Shown here: one piece after another, positions 52,241-59,816 of the stretch
How positions within the stretch are numbered: the stretch's first letter is position 1
How the letters are laid out: the number at the start of each line of letters is the position of its first letter
Origin: Paucisalibacillus globulus
GTDB lineage: Bacteria > Bacillota > Bacilli > Bacillales > Amphibacillaceae
Direction of reading: 5' to 3'
Assembly (NCBI RefSeq): GCF_900184735.1
Contig: NZ_LT855386.1
Span: forward strand, 456,988-520,987
DNA: 64,000 nt
The notes under the pieces: model-generated
What the model was told of the DNA's origin: nothing
The model's database searches: none
What the model saw: only the letters and a program-made list of their open reading frames with translations
Program-made: the position numbers and the translations under genes

Positions 52241-53920
52241 TTACATTTGTTCTGGTGCTTGAATACCTAACAAGCGTAGACCTTCTTTCAGCACTACCTT
52301 TACGGAACACACTAAAGATAGACGACTAAATAGTTGATCCTCCTCTAATATTTTAACTGTTGCATAATACTTATTAAATGACTTAGATATATCTAACAAA
52401 AATTTAGCAATTTGAGATGGGTCATAATCATTCATTGCTTTGTCTATTACTTCTGGAAAAGATAATAACAATTTAATAATTGGCCAAGCCTCTTTGTCAT
52501 GTATTCTGAGTTGTTGTACTTTCTCATATTGATAGTTTCCTTTTTTTAGTAATGATGCAGCACGTGCATGAGTATACTGCACATATGGACCTGTCTCCCC
52601 TTCGAAACGAAGCATATCTTCTAGCGAAAATTCAATATCATTGAGACGATAATTTTTCAAGTCATGAAAGATTATTGCTCCAACCCCTACCTGATTTGCC
52701 ACTACTTCCTTATTTTCTAAATTTGGATTTTTCTCTTCTATATTTTTCAAAGCTAGGCTGATTGCCTCTTTAATTACCTCTTCCAGTAATACAACTTTCC
52801 CTTTACGTGTGGACATTTTCTTGCCATCCTTCAGGATCATTCCAAATGGGATATGTGCCATGCCTTCTTGCCATTCATATCCCATCTTTTTTAAGACAGC
52901 AAAAATCTGTTTGAAATGGAGTGTTTGTTCATTACCAACGACATAAAGAGACTTGGTAAAGCGATATTGTTCCTGACGATAAATTGCAGCAGCTAAATCT
53001 CTTGTTGCATAAAGTGTTGTACCATCACTTTTTCTAATTAAACACGGTGGTAATTCTTCTACCTCCACAACATGGGCACCATCCGATTTCAATAATAATC
53101 CCTTCTCATGCAGTTCTTGGACTACAGGAGCCATCCTATTATTGTAGAATGCCTCCCCATTAAAGGAATCGAATTTAATACCTAATTGTTGATAAATATT
53201 CATGAATTCTTTTAGTGACTCTTCGCGAAACCATTTCCACAACTGTAATGCTTGTTCATCCCCCTCTTCTAACTCTTTGAAAGCTGCACGCCCCAGATCA
53301 TTTAGAGTTGGATTTTTTTCCGCTTCCTTATGAAACTTCACATATAAAGCTAGTAATTCTTTTATTGGACTTTTTCTAACGTCATCTTCGTCTCCCCATT
53401 TGTTGTATGCCACAATCAGCTTACCAAATTGTGTTCCCCAATCACCGAGATGGTTAATACGGACAACCTGATACCCCTGTTTCTCTGCAATTAAGGCCAA
53501 GGAATTTCCGATTACTGTTGATCGTAAGTGTCCCATAGAAAATGGCTTTGCGATATTTGGCGAAGATAAATCAATGGTCATAACCTTATCTGTTACCGGT
53601 AATGAGCTATACTGTTCTTTTTCTTTTAATATTTTATGAATGGTTAGTGTAGATATCGCTTCTTTATTTAGAAAAGTGTTCACATAACCCCCAACCGGCT
53701 CTACCTTTTCGGCGATATGTAAAGTAAGCTTTGAAGCAATGTCTTCCGCAATGCTATTGGGTGACTGACGATAATACTTAGCTAATCCAAAACAAGGAAA
53801 TGCTAAGTCACCTAATGTATCATGCTTAGGCTTCTCGATCAGCATCATGATTTCTTCTTGTGTTAATATATCCCCTATTACTTGTATTAATGATTTTGCA
53901 AATTCTAGTTTATACTGCAA
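52241..53920 (-). CDS. argS: Arginyl-tRNA synthetase
   Basis: A 559-residue class I synthetase. An N-terminal Add1 domain, the HIGH-like motif SSPNIAKPFSMGHLRST (about residues 122-138), KMSTRKG (KMSKS-like, ~375) and the C-terminal DALR domain (GPYVQYTHARAASLLKKGNY) are all present. IDLSSPNIAKPFSMGHLRS is the type shared with eukaryotes and part of the Firmicutes, unlike ArgS of B. subtilis, so this may be a second ArgS. A T-box leader with an Arg specifier (53966-54225) and a sigma-A promoter precede it. TTG start behind GGAGG. Confidence 0.93.
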   Translation of the reverse strand: MQYKLEFAKSLIQVIGDILTQEEIMMLIEKPKHDTLGDLAFPCFGLAKYYRQSPNSIAEDIASKLTLHIAEKVEPVGGYVNTFLNKEAISTLTIHKILKEKEQYSSLPVTDKVMTIDLSSPNIAKPFSMGHLRSTVIGNSLALIAEKQGYQVVRINHLGDWGTQFGKLIVAYNKWGDEDDVRKSPIKELLALYVKFHKEAEKNPTLNDLGRAAFKELEEGDEQALQLWKWFREESLKEFMNIYQQLGIKFDSFNGEAFYNNRMAPVVQELHEKGLLLKSDGAHVVEVEELPPCLIRKSDGTTLYATRDLAAAIYRQEQYRFTKSLYVVGNEQTLHFKQIFAVLKKMGYEWQEGMAHIPFGMILKDGKKMSTRKGKVVLLEEVIKEAISLALKNIEEKNPNLENKEVVANQVGVGAIIFHDLKNYRLNDIEFSLEDMLRFEGETGPYVQYTHARAASLLKKGNYQYEKVQQLRIHDKEAWPIIKLLLSFPEVIDKAMNDYDPSQIAKFLLDISKSFNKYYATVKILEEDQLFSRLSLVCSVKVVLKEGLRLLGIQAPEQM

Positions 53921-53965
53921 TCCTTTTCCCTCCAAATCAAATCATAAGGGGACTACCCCTAAATA

Positions 53966-54225
53966 ATAAAAAAACTCTCACCCCTTCCAAACGAAAGAGG
54001 CGAGAGTTTGTATGTTATCCCGCGGTACCACTCCAATTATTTTTAACCATAGTTAAAAATCACTCAAAATTATTAACGAGGGTTCGCCCCGACTTTCCCT
54101 ACTACCATTTCAAGAAAGCATCTCCGAAGTCCGGTTCATCGTTCAAATAAGCACCAGGCTCTCACCATCCCCAGCTCGCTAAGCCACCCAAACAACTACT
54201 CTCTTCATCACCGATTTTAAAGTTT
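53966..54225 (-). promoter_or_regulatory. T-box riboswitch (arginine) upstream of argS
   Basis: The minus-strand leader has the parts of a T-box in order: stem I with AGTA and the AGCGAGCTGGGGATGGTGAG/GAGCC distal features, a specifier region TTGAACGATGAACC (54146-54133) with the Arg codon CGA (54141-54139), the antiterminator bulge sequence GGAGTGGTACCGCGGG (54034-54019) and a terminator AAACTCTC/GAGAGTTT followed by T7 (53972-54009). Uncharged tRNA-Arg would favour read-through into argS. Confidence 0.9.
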
Positions 54226-54230
54226 TCTCC

Positions 54231-54259
54231 ATTATAGCAAAAGTTTCGGTGCCTGTCAC
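54231..54259 (-). promoter_or_regulatory. argS promoter
   Basis: Minus strand GTGACA (54259-54254), 17 bp, TATAAT (54236-54231). The -10 is perfect and the -35 is one off consensus. The -35 lies inside the dispersed GGTGCCTGTCACT repeat. Confidence 0.7.
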
Positions 54260-54290
54260 TAGCCGAATTTTGTGATATTTTGTCGAATTA
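54248..54290. repeat. Dispersed repeat GGTGCCTGTCACT, copy 2
   Basis: 43 bp matching the element at 19045-19087 at 36 of 43 positions, including GGTGCCTGTCACT and TGTCGAAT. It lies between argS and the AAA ATPase gene. Confidence 0.65.
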
Positions 54291-54361
54291 TAAATTTTAT
54301 ATCTAACCTTAATAATCTGGTATAATCATCTTAATTAATCTACCACAGAAAGGATCTGTCT

Positions 54362-55627
54362 ATGAGGAACCAAAAGACTCTGATTCAATATACAAATGAA
54401 GCAAGTAAAGAATTAAAATCATACTATGGTTATGCTTATCCACTTAACAAAATTTTAGAACTTTTAAATGATAATTATGGACCAGAATTTAAGCTTTATA
54501 ATATGGAGAGAGATCGACTATCCGATTGTCGTGATGTATTAGAAGATATCCTTACATATCATCCAGATGAAATTGAATTAGTTACCCGTGTATTTGATTC
54601 AATCGGTGCATCAAACGTACAAGCATTAAAAGAAGGAAATTACAACGTAAAACCTTCGACTTTTAATAATCTTTTTTACTTTCATAAGTATGAAGTTGCA
54701 GTAGTTAGCATTCCAATATACAGCTATGGACATCCTTTTCCAGAGAACTTTATACTTGGAAAAAGCGATGAACAGATTGCTGAATTTCTAACTTTTTATG
54801 ACGAGATAGAGCGTAAGTCCATGCTTAAAGGTATAACTGTTTTCACTGATACGGATGAAGGACTAGTAAGATCGAAGGAAAACATAACCCAACAAATCAA
54901 CCGGGAAGACGTTCTATTAGAAGATAGACTAAAAACAGAAATCTTTCGTTCCATTGATGAATTTTTCTTAAATAGTGGTTCTTTCTTTAAGACATACAAC
55001 ATCCCATATAAACGAGGAATCTTACTTTACGGAAGTCCCGGAAATGGAAAAACGACACTGGTTAAATCTATTGCCGGAAGTGTCTCAGCCCCCATTGTCT
55101 ATTGGCAAATTACTGAATTCACTTCTAGCTATTCCATTAATGATGTTTTTTCCAAAGTATTAAGATTATCTCCAATGGTACTAGTAATCGAGGATATTGA
55201 TTCTATGCCCGAGCATTGTCGTTCTGTATTTCTAAATACTCTTGATGGTGCGACTACTCAGGAAGGTATATTCTTAATTGGAACAACTAATTATCCAGAA
55301 AAAATTGACCCTGCTCTAATCAATCGTGCTGGTCGATTTGACCGTGCATATGAAATAAAACAACCGAACGAGCAACTTAGGAAGAAATATTTAGCAGAAA
55401 AAGGTACTAATCAATTTCTTGATGATTCCGAGTTAGATGAGTTGGTTAGAATAACGAATGGCTTATCAATTGCCCAATTAAATGAAGTATATATGTCCAT
55501 AGCACTTGAATGGCATTATGAAAAACAAGTTGATATCAAAAAAGTAATTCATGATTTACAAACCAATCAGAAAAAAGTCCGTAAGCAAGACTGGATAACA
55601 GATCCAGTAGGCGGAATTGGATTCTAA
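54362..55627 (+). CDS. BCS1-like AAA ATPase
   Basis: A 421-residue ATPase. The N-terminal ~210 residues are a specific domain without a recognised fold; then comes the AAA core with Walker A GSPGNGKTT (about residues 225-233), Walker B VLVIEDID (~278-285), sensor GTTNYPEKIDPALINRAGRFDRA (arginine fingers ~322-333) and a C-terminal lid helix. It resembles the BCS1-like AAA proteins. No partner gene lies next to it. AAAGGATC ribosome site. Confidence 0.85.
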   Translation: MRNQKTLIQYTNEASKELKSYYGYAYPLNKILELLNDNYGPEFKLYNMERDRLSDCRDVLEDILTYHPDEIELVTRVFDSIGASNVQALKEGNYNVKPSTFNNLFYFHKYEVAVVSIPIYSYGHPFPENFILGKSDEQIAEFLTFYDEIERKSMLKGITVFTDTDEGLVRSKENITQQINREDVLLEDRLKTEIFRSIDEFFLNSGSFFKTYNIPYKRGILLYGSPGNGKTTLVKSIAGSVSAPIVYWQITEFTSSYSINDVFSKVLRLSPMVLVIEDIDSMPEHCRSVFLNTLDGATTQEGIFLIGTTNYPEKIDPALINRAGRFDRAYEIKQPNEQLRKKYLAEKGTNQFLDDSELDELVRITNGLSIAQLNEVYMSIALEWHYEKQVDIKKVIHDLQTNQKKVRKQDWITDPVGGIGF

Positions 55628-55634
55628 CATGTAA

Positions 55635-55675
55635 AAAGGAACCTCCTCAATTTCATGGAGAGGTTCCTTTTCCAT
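55635..55675 (+). terminator. Terminator after AAA gene
   Basis: AAAGGAACCTC/GAGGTTCCTTT stem with a loop, followed by TTCC; a few bases after the stop codon. Confidence 0.75.
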
Positions 55676-55743
55676 AATTCTTGTAGAACTTTTCAACCTT
55701 TTTCAGTATAATAAAAAGCACCTAACAAGAAGGAGTGATAAAA

Positions 55744-56049
55744 ATGAGCAAATCCAAAGCTCAGAAAAAACGGGAAAAATTAGTTCGGGAAGGAAGACTT
55801 AATCCTGAAATTAATCGAAGCCCATATGCAAAGTTAGATTTAAGTACAAGAAGAACGAAAACAAAAAAAGACTATCTATACCGCATGAAACACAAGAACC
55901 GTCATCCAAAACAAGAGGAAAACGGTTCTTTTTATTTTACCAAAAAACATTTTGTAATTAACTTGAAATCGATATTAACCAGACTTGCCATTTATAAAAT
56001 GATATGTAGAAGAATTAAAAAGAATAAAGCCATCCCAGTATACAGATGA
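55744..56049 (+). CDS. Small basic protein, possibly extended by loss of its stop codon
   Basis: Starts behind AAGGAG. Residues 1-63 (MSKSKAQKKREKLVREGRLN..., LSTRRTKTKKDYLYRMKHKNRHPKQEENGSFYF) look like a conserved small basic protein that would naturally end near NGSFYF. Exactly there the DNA forms an intrinsic terminator (55894-55937), but no stop codon follows and the frame runs on for 38 more codons into the 3' end of the opposite-strand cytochrome-like gene. The tail is therefore suspect. Function unknown. Confidence 0.55.
   Translation: MSKSKAQKKREKLVREGRLNPEINRSPYAKLDLSTRRTKTKKDYLYRMKHKNRHPKQEENGSFYFTKKHFVINLKSILTRLAIYKMICRRIKKNKAIPVYR
55894..55937 (+). terminator. Intrinsic terminator inside the small basic gene's reading frame
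   Basis: AAGAACCGT/ACGGTTCTT stem followed by TTTTTATTTT, overlapping the codons for KNR...NGSFYF. Confidence 0.65.
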
Positions 56050-56468
56050 ATATAACGCAGTTTAATAGTTGGTTTATAGAGCCTTAACCAACCAGTAACA
56101 ACTTGAAAAGATAGTACTAATAATGCCAGAACACCAACTAGCATCTTGCTATGACTAAGAATAAGTCCATAATGATTAACCACTAGTAAACCATGAACCA
56201 AAATCGCTAATAATGCAATATTGCCTGTCCAACGGTGTATGGTCACCACCCGCTTAGAAAACCTCGCTAATCTCACTTTTGTCCTTCGGTTAGGAACATT
56301 TCTAATCGTTTCAAACACTGCATTTCTCGTCCAATTATATAGAAATAATAAAGCTCCGGTTACACCGAACCATATATGTAAAGGTAAATTGGGGAATGAA
56401 AAATAATTAGTGACATTCCAAAGTAAAATAACTAATAAGATAAAATTAAAAAGAAACCATTTACTCAT
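55992..56468 (-). CDS. Cytochrome b561-like/ferric-reductase-like membrane protein
   Basis: A 158-residue protein with about five membrane helices. Histidines in the membrane (VVTIHRWTGNIALLAILVHGLLVVNHYG, about residues 71-98, and LRYIHLYTGMALFFLILLHIIL at the C-terminus) are placed as in haem-ligating cytochrome b561-like domains. The ATG with AAAGGAG 7 bases upstream is used. It sits beside the nitrate-respiration genes, but a link is unproved. Its 3' end overlaps the tail of the opposite small gene by 58 bp. Confidence 0.68.
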   Translation of the reverse strand: MSKWFLFNFILLVILLWNVTNYFSFPNLPLHIWFGVTGALLFLYNWTRNAVFETIRNVPNRRTKVRLARFSKRVVTIHRWTGNIALLAILVHGLLVVNHYGLILSHSKMLVGVLALLVLSFQVVTGWLRLYKPTIKLRYIHLYTGMALFFLILLHIIL

Positions 56469-56557
56469 GAAATTTCTCCTTTTTCTCATACTATAACTAA
56501 AGATAACATCTACGAATATTAAATACATCACACTTATAAGAGGGGCATGTTTATTTC

Positions 56558-58051
56558 ATGAATAAAGCTGGAATGCAATTAACGCTTCAAACCTCCAGTC
56601 TTGTCATTGGCTTTATGGTTTGGGTTCTAATCTCTTCATTAATGACCTATATTCAACAAGACATTTCGTTAACTACCGGACAAGCATCTATCGTGACTGC
56701 TATTCCAGTTATACTTGGTTCATTACTTAGAATTCCAATTGGCTTTTACACAGACCAACTTGGTGCACGATGGATATTTTTTATTAGCTTTATCATCTTA
56801 TTGTTTCCTGTTTTCTATATTAGCATAGCAGATTCTTTTGCCGATCTAGTAATAGGGGGACTTCTACTAGGTATAGGTGGGGCAGTATTTTCCGTAGGTG
56901 TAACTTCCCTTCCAAAATATTATCCTAAAGAAAAACATGGCTTTATTAACGGGGTGTATGGAGTAGGTAATATCGGTACAGCAATTACGACCTTTGGCGC
57001 TCCTATAATTGCTGAGGCGACAAGTTGGCAAACTGCTGTACGGGTTTTCTTAATACTTCTACTACTATTTGCAGCTTTAGTTTTTATATTTGGAGATCGA
57101 AAAGAAAAACGATCAAAGAAATCCTTAATCGAACAAGTTAAAGGGGTCTATAAAAATCCAACTTTATGGTTCTTAAGCTTATTTTATTTTATAACATTTG
57201 GTTCATTTGTTGCATTTACCATGTTTTTACCATCATTCCTTGTAGATAACTTTGGCTTAGAACCTGTAGATGCTGGTATCCGTACAGCAATTTTCATTGC
57301 CATCACTACATTATTACGGCCAATTGGTGGTCTACTAGCAGATAAATATAATGCTTTTGTCATTTTACTATTCGTCTTTCTAGGGGTATCTTTTTCGGGG
57401 GTCTTACTCTCATTTTCTCCAGGCATTAAATGGTACACAGTCGGTTCTTTATGTGTTGCCATAACAGTTGGGATTGGAAATGGAACCATATTCAAATTAG
57501 TTCCACTATATTTTTCTCAGCAGGCTGGAATTGTCAATGGTATTGTTTCTGCAATGGGTGGTTTAGGTGGATTTTTTCCTCCGTTATTATTAACAGCAGT
57601 AAGCAATATTACAGGTCATCATGCCATTGCTTTCATGCTCCTATCTGAGTTTGCTTTGGTTAGCTTTGTAATTGTAATATTTATGTACTATCGTGATAGG
57701 ATGAATGTGGAACGTAACATTATCGAAGGAACTGCAGAGGGAATTATGGTAACAAATAAGTCAGGTATTATTCAAAATGTTAACCCAGCATTCACAAGAA
57801 TTACAGGGTATTCATTGGAAGAAGCGAAGGGCAATACTCCACGGCTTCTTCAATCTGGGAAACATGGAAAAGAATTCTATGATGAACTATGGAAATCTGT
57901 AAAAGAAAACGGATATTGGGAAGGTAAGATCTGGAATAAACGAAAGAATGGCGAACTATATCAAGAACTTCTCTCCATCAGCCCCATTAAAAATAATGTT
58001 GGAGATACGGTGTATTATGTTGGGATATTTAATGATATATCAGATAGTTGA
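56558..58051 (+). CDS. narK: NarK-type nitrate/nitrite transporter with C-terminal PAS domain
   Basis: A 497-residue fusion. Residues 1-385 are a 12-helix major facilitator of the NarK/NasA group: RIPIGFYTDQLGARWIFF (about 60-77), LPKYYPKEKHGFINGVYGVGNIGTAI (~117-142, Gly-rich nitrate signature) and a second one FKLVPLYFSQQAGIVNGIVSAMGGLGGFFPP (~311-341). Residues ~390-497 are a PAS domain: RNIIEGTAEGIMVTNKSGIIQNVNPAFTRITGYSLEEAKGNTPRLLQSG...YWEGKIWNKRKNGELYQELLSISPI. The gene sits next to narGHJI. Normal NarK lacks the PAS. Confidence 0.88.
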   Translation: MNKAGMQLTLQTSSLVIGFMVWVLISSLMTYIQQDISLTTGQASIVTAIPVILGSLLRIPIGFYTDQLGARWIFFISFIILLFPVFYISIADSFADLVIGGLLLGIGGAVFSVGVTSLPKYYPKEKHGFINGVYGVGNIGTAITTFGAPIIAEATSWQTAVRVFLILLLLFAALVFIFGDRKEKRSKKSLIEQVKGVYKNPTLWFLSLFYFITFGSFVAFTMFLPSFLVDNFGLEPVDAGIRTAIFIAITTLLRPIGGLLADKYNAFVILLFVFLGVSFSGVLLSFSPGIKWYTVGSLCVAITVGIGNGTIFKLVPLYFSQQAGIVNGIVSAMGGLGGFFPPLLLTAVSNITGHHAIAFMLLSEFALVSFVIVIFMYYRDRMNVERNIIEGTAEGIMVTNKSGIIQNVNPAFTRITGYSLEEAKGNTPRLLQSGKHGKEFYDELWKSVKENGYWEGKIWNKRKNGELYQELLSISPIKNNVGDTVYYVGIFNDISDS

Positions 58052-58058
58052 TTAAGAA

Positions 58059-58100
58059 CAGAACCCCCCCTGAGTTTAGGAGACTCTGGGGTTTTGTTTT
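58059..58100 (+). terminator. Terminator after narK-PAS gene
   Basis: AACCCC..GGGGTT stem with inner GAGT/ACTC pairing, followed by TTGTTTTG, just after the stop codon. Confidence 0.7.
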
Positions 58101-58226
58101 GTTATATGTTATGTTCCTGTGTGTTTTGGTCTTGAAGACTTGATCCTCTAACCTTATTTCTGTTACTTGTGATCTTGGTGCAATACTAGGGTCACTTGCA
58201 TTTGGAGCTTACAACTGATTCACATT

Positions 58227-58435
58227 ACCTTGGTACCGAATTACCGGAGCTTGTGACCAATTTCCGTTACCTTGGTACCTAACGTCCTGAGCTTGTGACC
58301 GAATTAAATACCTTGGCACCTAATATCCTAAACTTCTAACCAATTCACCCTTCCTTCGCCCCAGACATCCATACATTGTGACCAAGTTACAAAACCATGT
58401 ACCATCTCACACAGAACTTGCACCCTCCACCCAAA
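58227..58435. repeat. Degenerate ~41-bp tandem repeat array
   Basis: Units start at 58227, 58269, 58310, 58351 and 58393 and are about 41-42 bp long. The clearest pair read ACCTTGGTACC(G/T)AA..., ...GAGCTTGTGACC(A/G)AATT. Later units are more worn (ACCTTGGCACCTAAT, CTTCTAACCAATTC; then TTGTGACCAAGTT). A partial unit may precede 58227. The array fills most of the gap between narK and narI and holds no gene. Confidence 0.6.
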
Positions 58436-58441
58436 TCAAAA

Positions 58442-58475
58442 AAATAACCTAAGAGCAGCCACTCCTAGGTTATTT
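58442..58475 (-). terminator. Terminator of the narGHJI operon
   Basis: A 9-bp stem AAATAACCT/AGGTTATTT with inner GAG/CTC pairing, followed on the minus strand by TTTTTTGATTT; just after the narI stop codon. Confidence 0.85.
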
Positions 58476-58481
58476 CCCAGC

Positions 58482-59177
58482 TCATAATTCCTGTCTACGA
58501 TAATTGTTTCTAGAACGGTATTGTTGTGGGGGTCTTGCTGGATATCGAATCGGTAAGCTAAAAATATGGACTAGCTTTGTAAATGGAATCGCTGCAAAAA
58601 ATGCAAAAGCTGATGCTACATGTACTTTAAACAATAATGGAACCCCAACCATTAGATCATATTGTGGTTGTAAAGCAAACAGGCTTCTGAACCAAGGACC
58701 AATTGTTTCCCGATATTCATATTCAACAACAGTCGTGTTAAAAATTAACGTCATATATGTACCTGTTCCTGCTACAAAAAGTAACATGAGTACAGATGCA
58801 AAGTCTGCAAATGTTGCTTTAATACGAACTGGATCAATGGTTGATTTCCGAATTAATAAAATGATTAATCCTGCAACAACCATTAAGCCAGCCAATCCCC
58901 CTCCCCATATTGCACCAAAATGGTAAAGGTGATCAGATATGCCTAATGCCAGATAAAAATCATGTGGTATAACCATTCCCATGACATGACCAATAAATGC
59001 AAAGATAATTCCCCAGTGGAATAATGGCGAACCTATTTTCAGCCATTTTTTTTCAAAGATCTCTGTCGATGGTGCTGCCCAGGTTAGTTGTCTGAAAGCA
59101 AATCGATATAACAATCCTAGGATCATAATGGTCAACATAATATACGGGAATATGACCCACCAAAAAATGTGAACCAT
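58482..59177 (-). CDS. narI: Respiratory nitrate reductase gamma subunit (cytochrome b)
   Basis: A 231-residue membrane protein with five helices that carry haem-b ligating histidines (GSPLFHWGIIFAFIGHVMGM, SDHLYHFGAIWGGG, LFKVHVASAFAFFAAIPFTKLVHIFSLP). It takes electrons from menaquinol and passes them to NarH. Last gene of narGHJI. Confidence 0.93.
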   Translation of the reverse strand: MVHIFWWVIFPYIMLTIMILGLLYRFAFRQLTWAAPSTEIFEKKWLKIGSPLFHWGIIFAFIGHVMGMVIPHDFYLALGISDHLYHFGAIWGGGLAGLMVVAGLIILLIRKSTIDPVRIKATFADFASVLMLLFVAGTGTYMTLIFNTTVVEYEYRETIGPWFRSLFALQPQYDLMVGVPLLFKVHVASAFAFFAAIPFTKLVHIFSLPIRYPARPPQQYRSRNNYRRQEL

Positions 59178-59213
59178 CGCTATCCCTCCTTTTATTAAAT
59201 TGGATGCCTTATT

Positions 59214-59816
59214 CTATTGATACATGATTGGATAAGGCAATTCTTCTAAGTCTGCTTCTTCTCGGTTGTTTTCCAATTGTTCAATTTCTTCCCTGGAAGG
59301 GTTAGGAAAAACACGATTCATTAGTATCCTGATAATTTTTGCATAAGGAGTTTCTTCCTCCAGATTTTTGCGAATCCGCTCTAATGCTATCGCCATTCTA
59401 TATTCTAACCGTTCCTTTTCCTTTATTTCTGGTGCAATTGAAAGGAACTCTAGAAGCATTGGAATGTAATCCACCAGTTCTTCGTCCACACGCTCAAAGC
59501 CAGCCTGATTAATTATCTTCTGAAGTTTGATTAGTGCTGCTCCCCTTTTGTTACTGTCACCCAGTTCATGAGCTGTAAGATACATCCCTGTTTTGGCTTT
59601 TAAGTCAAATGTAGCAACATACATTTCTTGTATTTCTTTTATTTCTTTATCTTTAAATGAAGAATAAACTTCATTAAATTCTTTTTTAACCTCATCTGAC
59701 TCAAATGCTTCCTCTGCTAAAGATATTAGTTCTTTCATTTCTTCCATGAATAGATTAGAAGGATATCCTAGCAATCGAGATGCAATTACTAGGATGCCTT
59801 GCTTGTCATTACTCAT
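59214..59816 (-). CDS. narJ: Nitrate reductase assembly chaperone NarJ
   Basis: A 200-residue cytoplasmic chaperone of the TorD/NarJ family: ILVIASRLLGYPSNLFMEEMKEL at the start, and YVATFDLKAKTGMYLTAHELGDSNKRGAALIKL (about residues 66-98), the classic motif. It helps to insert the molybdenum cofactor into NarG. The start overlaps the narH stop codon by 4 bases. Confidence 0.93.
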   Translation of the reverse strand: MSNDKQGILVIASRLLGYPSNLFMEEMKELISLAEEAFESDEVKKEFNEVYSSFKDKEIKEIQEMYVATFDLKAKTGMYLTAHELGDSNKRGAALIKLQKIINQAGFERVDEELVDYIPMLLEFLSIAPEIKEKERLEYRMAIALERIRKNLEEETPYAKIIRILMNRVFPNPSREEIEQLENNREEADLEELPYPIMYQ

